A DNA stretch of 64,000 nt, taken from assembly GCA_903873965.1 (NCBI GenBank), contig CAIQQO010000347.1, forward strand, positions 113,786 to 177,785. The letters are read 5' to 3'. The DNA is from an uncultured bacterium (GTDB taxonomy: Bacteria > Chloroflexota > Anaerolineae > J036 > Brachytrichaceae). Made by a program: the position numbers and the translations under genes. Below the pieces are notes generated by a model. That model was given only the letters and a program-made list of their open reading frames with translations. It was not told the DNA's origin and searched no databases. This document shows positions 63,688 through 64,000 of this stretch, piece after piece. Every line of letters starts with the position of its first letter. Position 1 is the stretch's first letter.

Positions 63688-64000
63688 TTAGCAAAACCAT
63701 GCTCCGATAACCTGTGCGACATCATTACCAGTGAACGCGTAGCCAACCCGTTTTGTTCGCTCTGTGTTCTGGCGACTGTTAAGCCGTAGCCATCGAGGTA
63801 ACGCCTCTTCATGCTGCAACCTCCATACGATGGCATTCCCTTTGGGTTTGCGTCGGCTGGGCCAAGCAAGTTGGCCAGCTGCGTGAATCACGTGTGGTGT
63901 AGCGCATTGAATGAATTCGGCGCTTGCACAAACCGGCATGATAGCAGCGCGGACGACGTCTGTATCAAGGCCGCAAGGATCATCAATCGCATCTGGCAGG
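63688..64000 (-). CDS. hypothetical protein, N-terminus beyond window
   Basis: An open frame runs from the right edge of the window to a TAA at 63688, giving at least the last 103 residues of a protein. Visible segments are CGLDTDVVRAAIMPVCASAEFI, split by the Met, and GYAFTGNDVAQVIGAW at the end. I do not recognise a family. The stretch is basic in its middle (WPSRRKPKGNAI). It is convergent with the arg operon, and the palindrome at 63568-63604 lies between. It could also be a decayed fragment. Confidence 0.35.
   Translation of the reverse strand, partial: LPDAIDDPCGLDTDVVRAAIMPVCASAEFIQCATPHVIHAAGQLAWPSRRKPKGNAIVWRLQHEEALPRWLRLNSRQNTERTKRVGYAFTGNDVAQVIGAWFC

Noticed and set aside
63456..63869. 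Minus-strand ORF of 137 codons across the palindrome
   Set aside because: Its reading frame runs through the palindrome and shows no family features; the frame ending at 63688 is a better candidate.

Overview
The window looks like chromosomal DNA of a Chloroflexota bacterium, probably an Anaerolineae-like lineage. This is inferred from gene content, not from a marker gene: SpoVS and SpoIIM proteins without a sporulation locus, an FmdB-type zinc ribbon with a long acidic/lysine tail, a Rieske/b6/subunit IV-cytochrome c complex, a LytR-CpsA-Psr protein, a FtsX/MacB-like ABC system and F420-type PPOX proteins. Coding density is very high, and several genes overlap tail to tail. No rRNA, tRNA, CRISPR array or intact insertion sequence was seen. 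The first and last genes are cut by the window edges.

Layout: 0-10 kb holds a CoxE-type VWA protein, two related membrane proteins, a ccmC-ccmD-ccdA cytochrome c maturation operon (with a circularly permuted CcdA), a membrane/TPR protein and a MoxR-DUF58 pair facing a SpoIIM-like protein. 8.6-18.9 kb holds a hydrolase, a prenyl synthase and a PAP2 phosphatase, a class IV aminotransferase, an LCP protein, pseudouridine/nucleoside catabolism (psuG plus a nucleoside hydrolase), an FmdB-like protein, gmk, a rhomboid protease and an epimerase. 18.9-30.7 kb is mostly minus strand: a two-component system, a DsbA-like oxidoreductase, a glycosyltransferase, a LPG-synthase-like membrane protein, a PHP phosphoesterase, SpoVS with a CRP-like palindrome upstream, a DUF624-like protein, a GH57 lipoprotein and an isochorismatase-like hydrolase. 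31-37 kb is an adaptor/permease/ATPase/ATPase ABC operon; one ATPase has an AbrB-like tail. 37-43 kb holds a GIY-YIG protein, a BatA-like and a DUF58 protein, an isopropylmalate/isocitrate dehydrogenase relative, a membrane protein and a LysE exporter.

43-50.5 kb is a respiratory block: an ArfB-like peptidyl-tRNA hydrolase, then Rieske/cytochrome b6/(subunit IV plus two cytochrome c domains), then succinate dehydrogenase in which one sdhAB pair is flanked by two different sdhCD anchor pairs. 50.5-55.4 kb holds a large membrane glycosyltransferase-like protein and a pyrF-pyrE-pyrD operon. 55.4-57.6 kb holds a secreted propeller-like protein and two tandem PPOX proteins.

57.6-63.4 kb is the most unusual region. 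It is an arginine operon with a consensus promoter, an Arg-codon-rich leader ORF and an intrinsic terminator, followed by argC, a GNAT-acetylglutamate kinase fusion, a long-type argininosuccinate synthase, and a second argininosuccinate synthase fused to an N-acetylglutamate-synthase-like GNAT domain. The first dedicated step of the pathway thus appears physically joined to both the second and the penultimate steps, and an attenuator is predicted to read Arg-tRNA charging.
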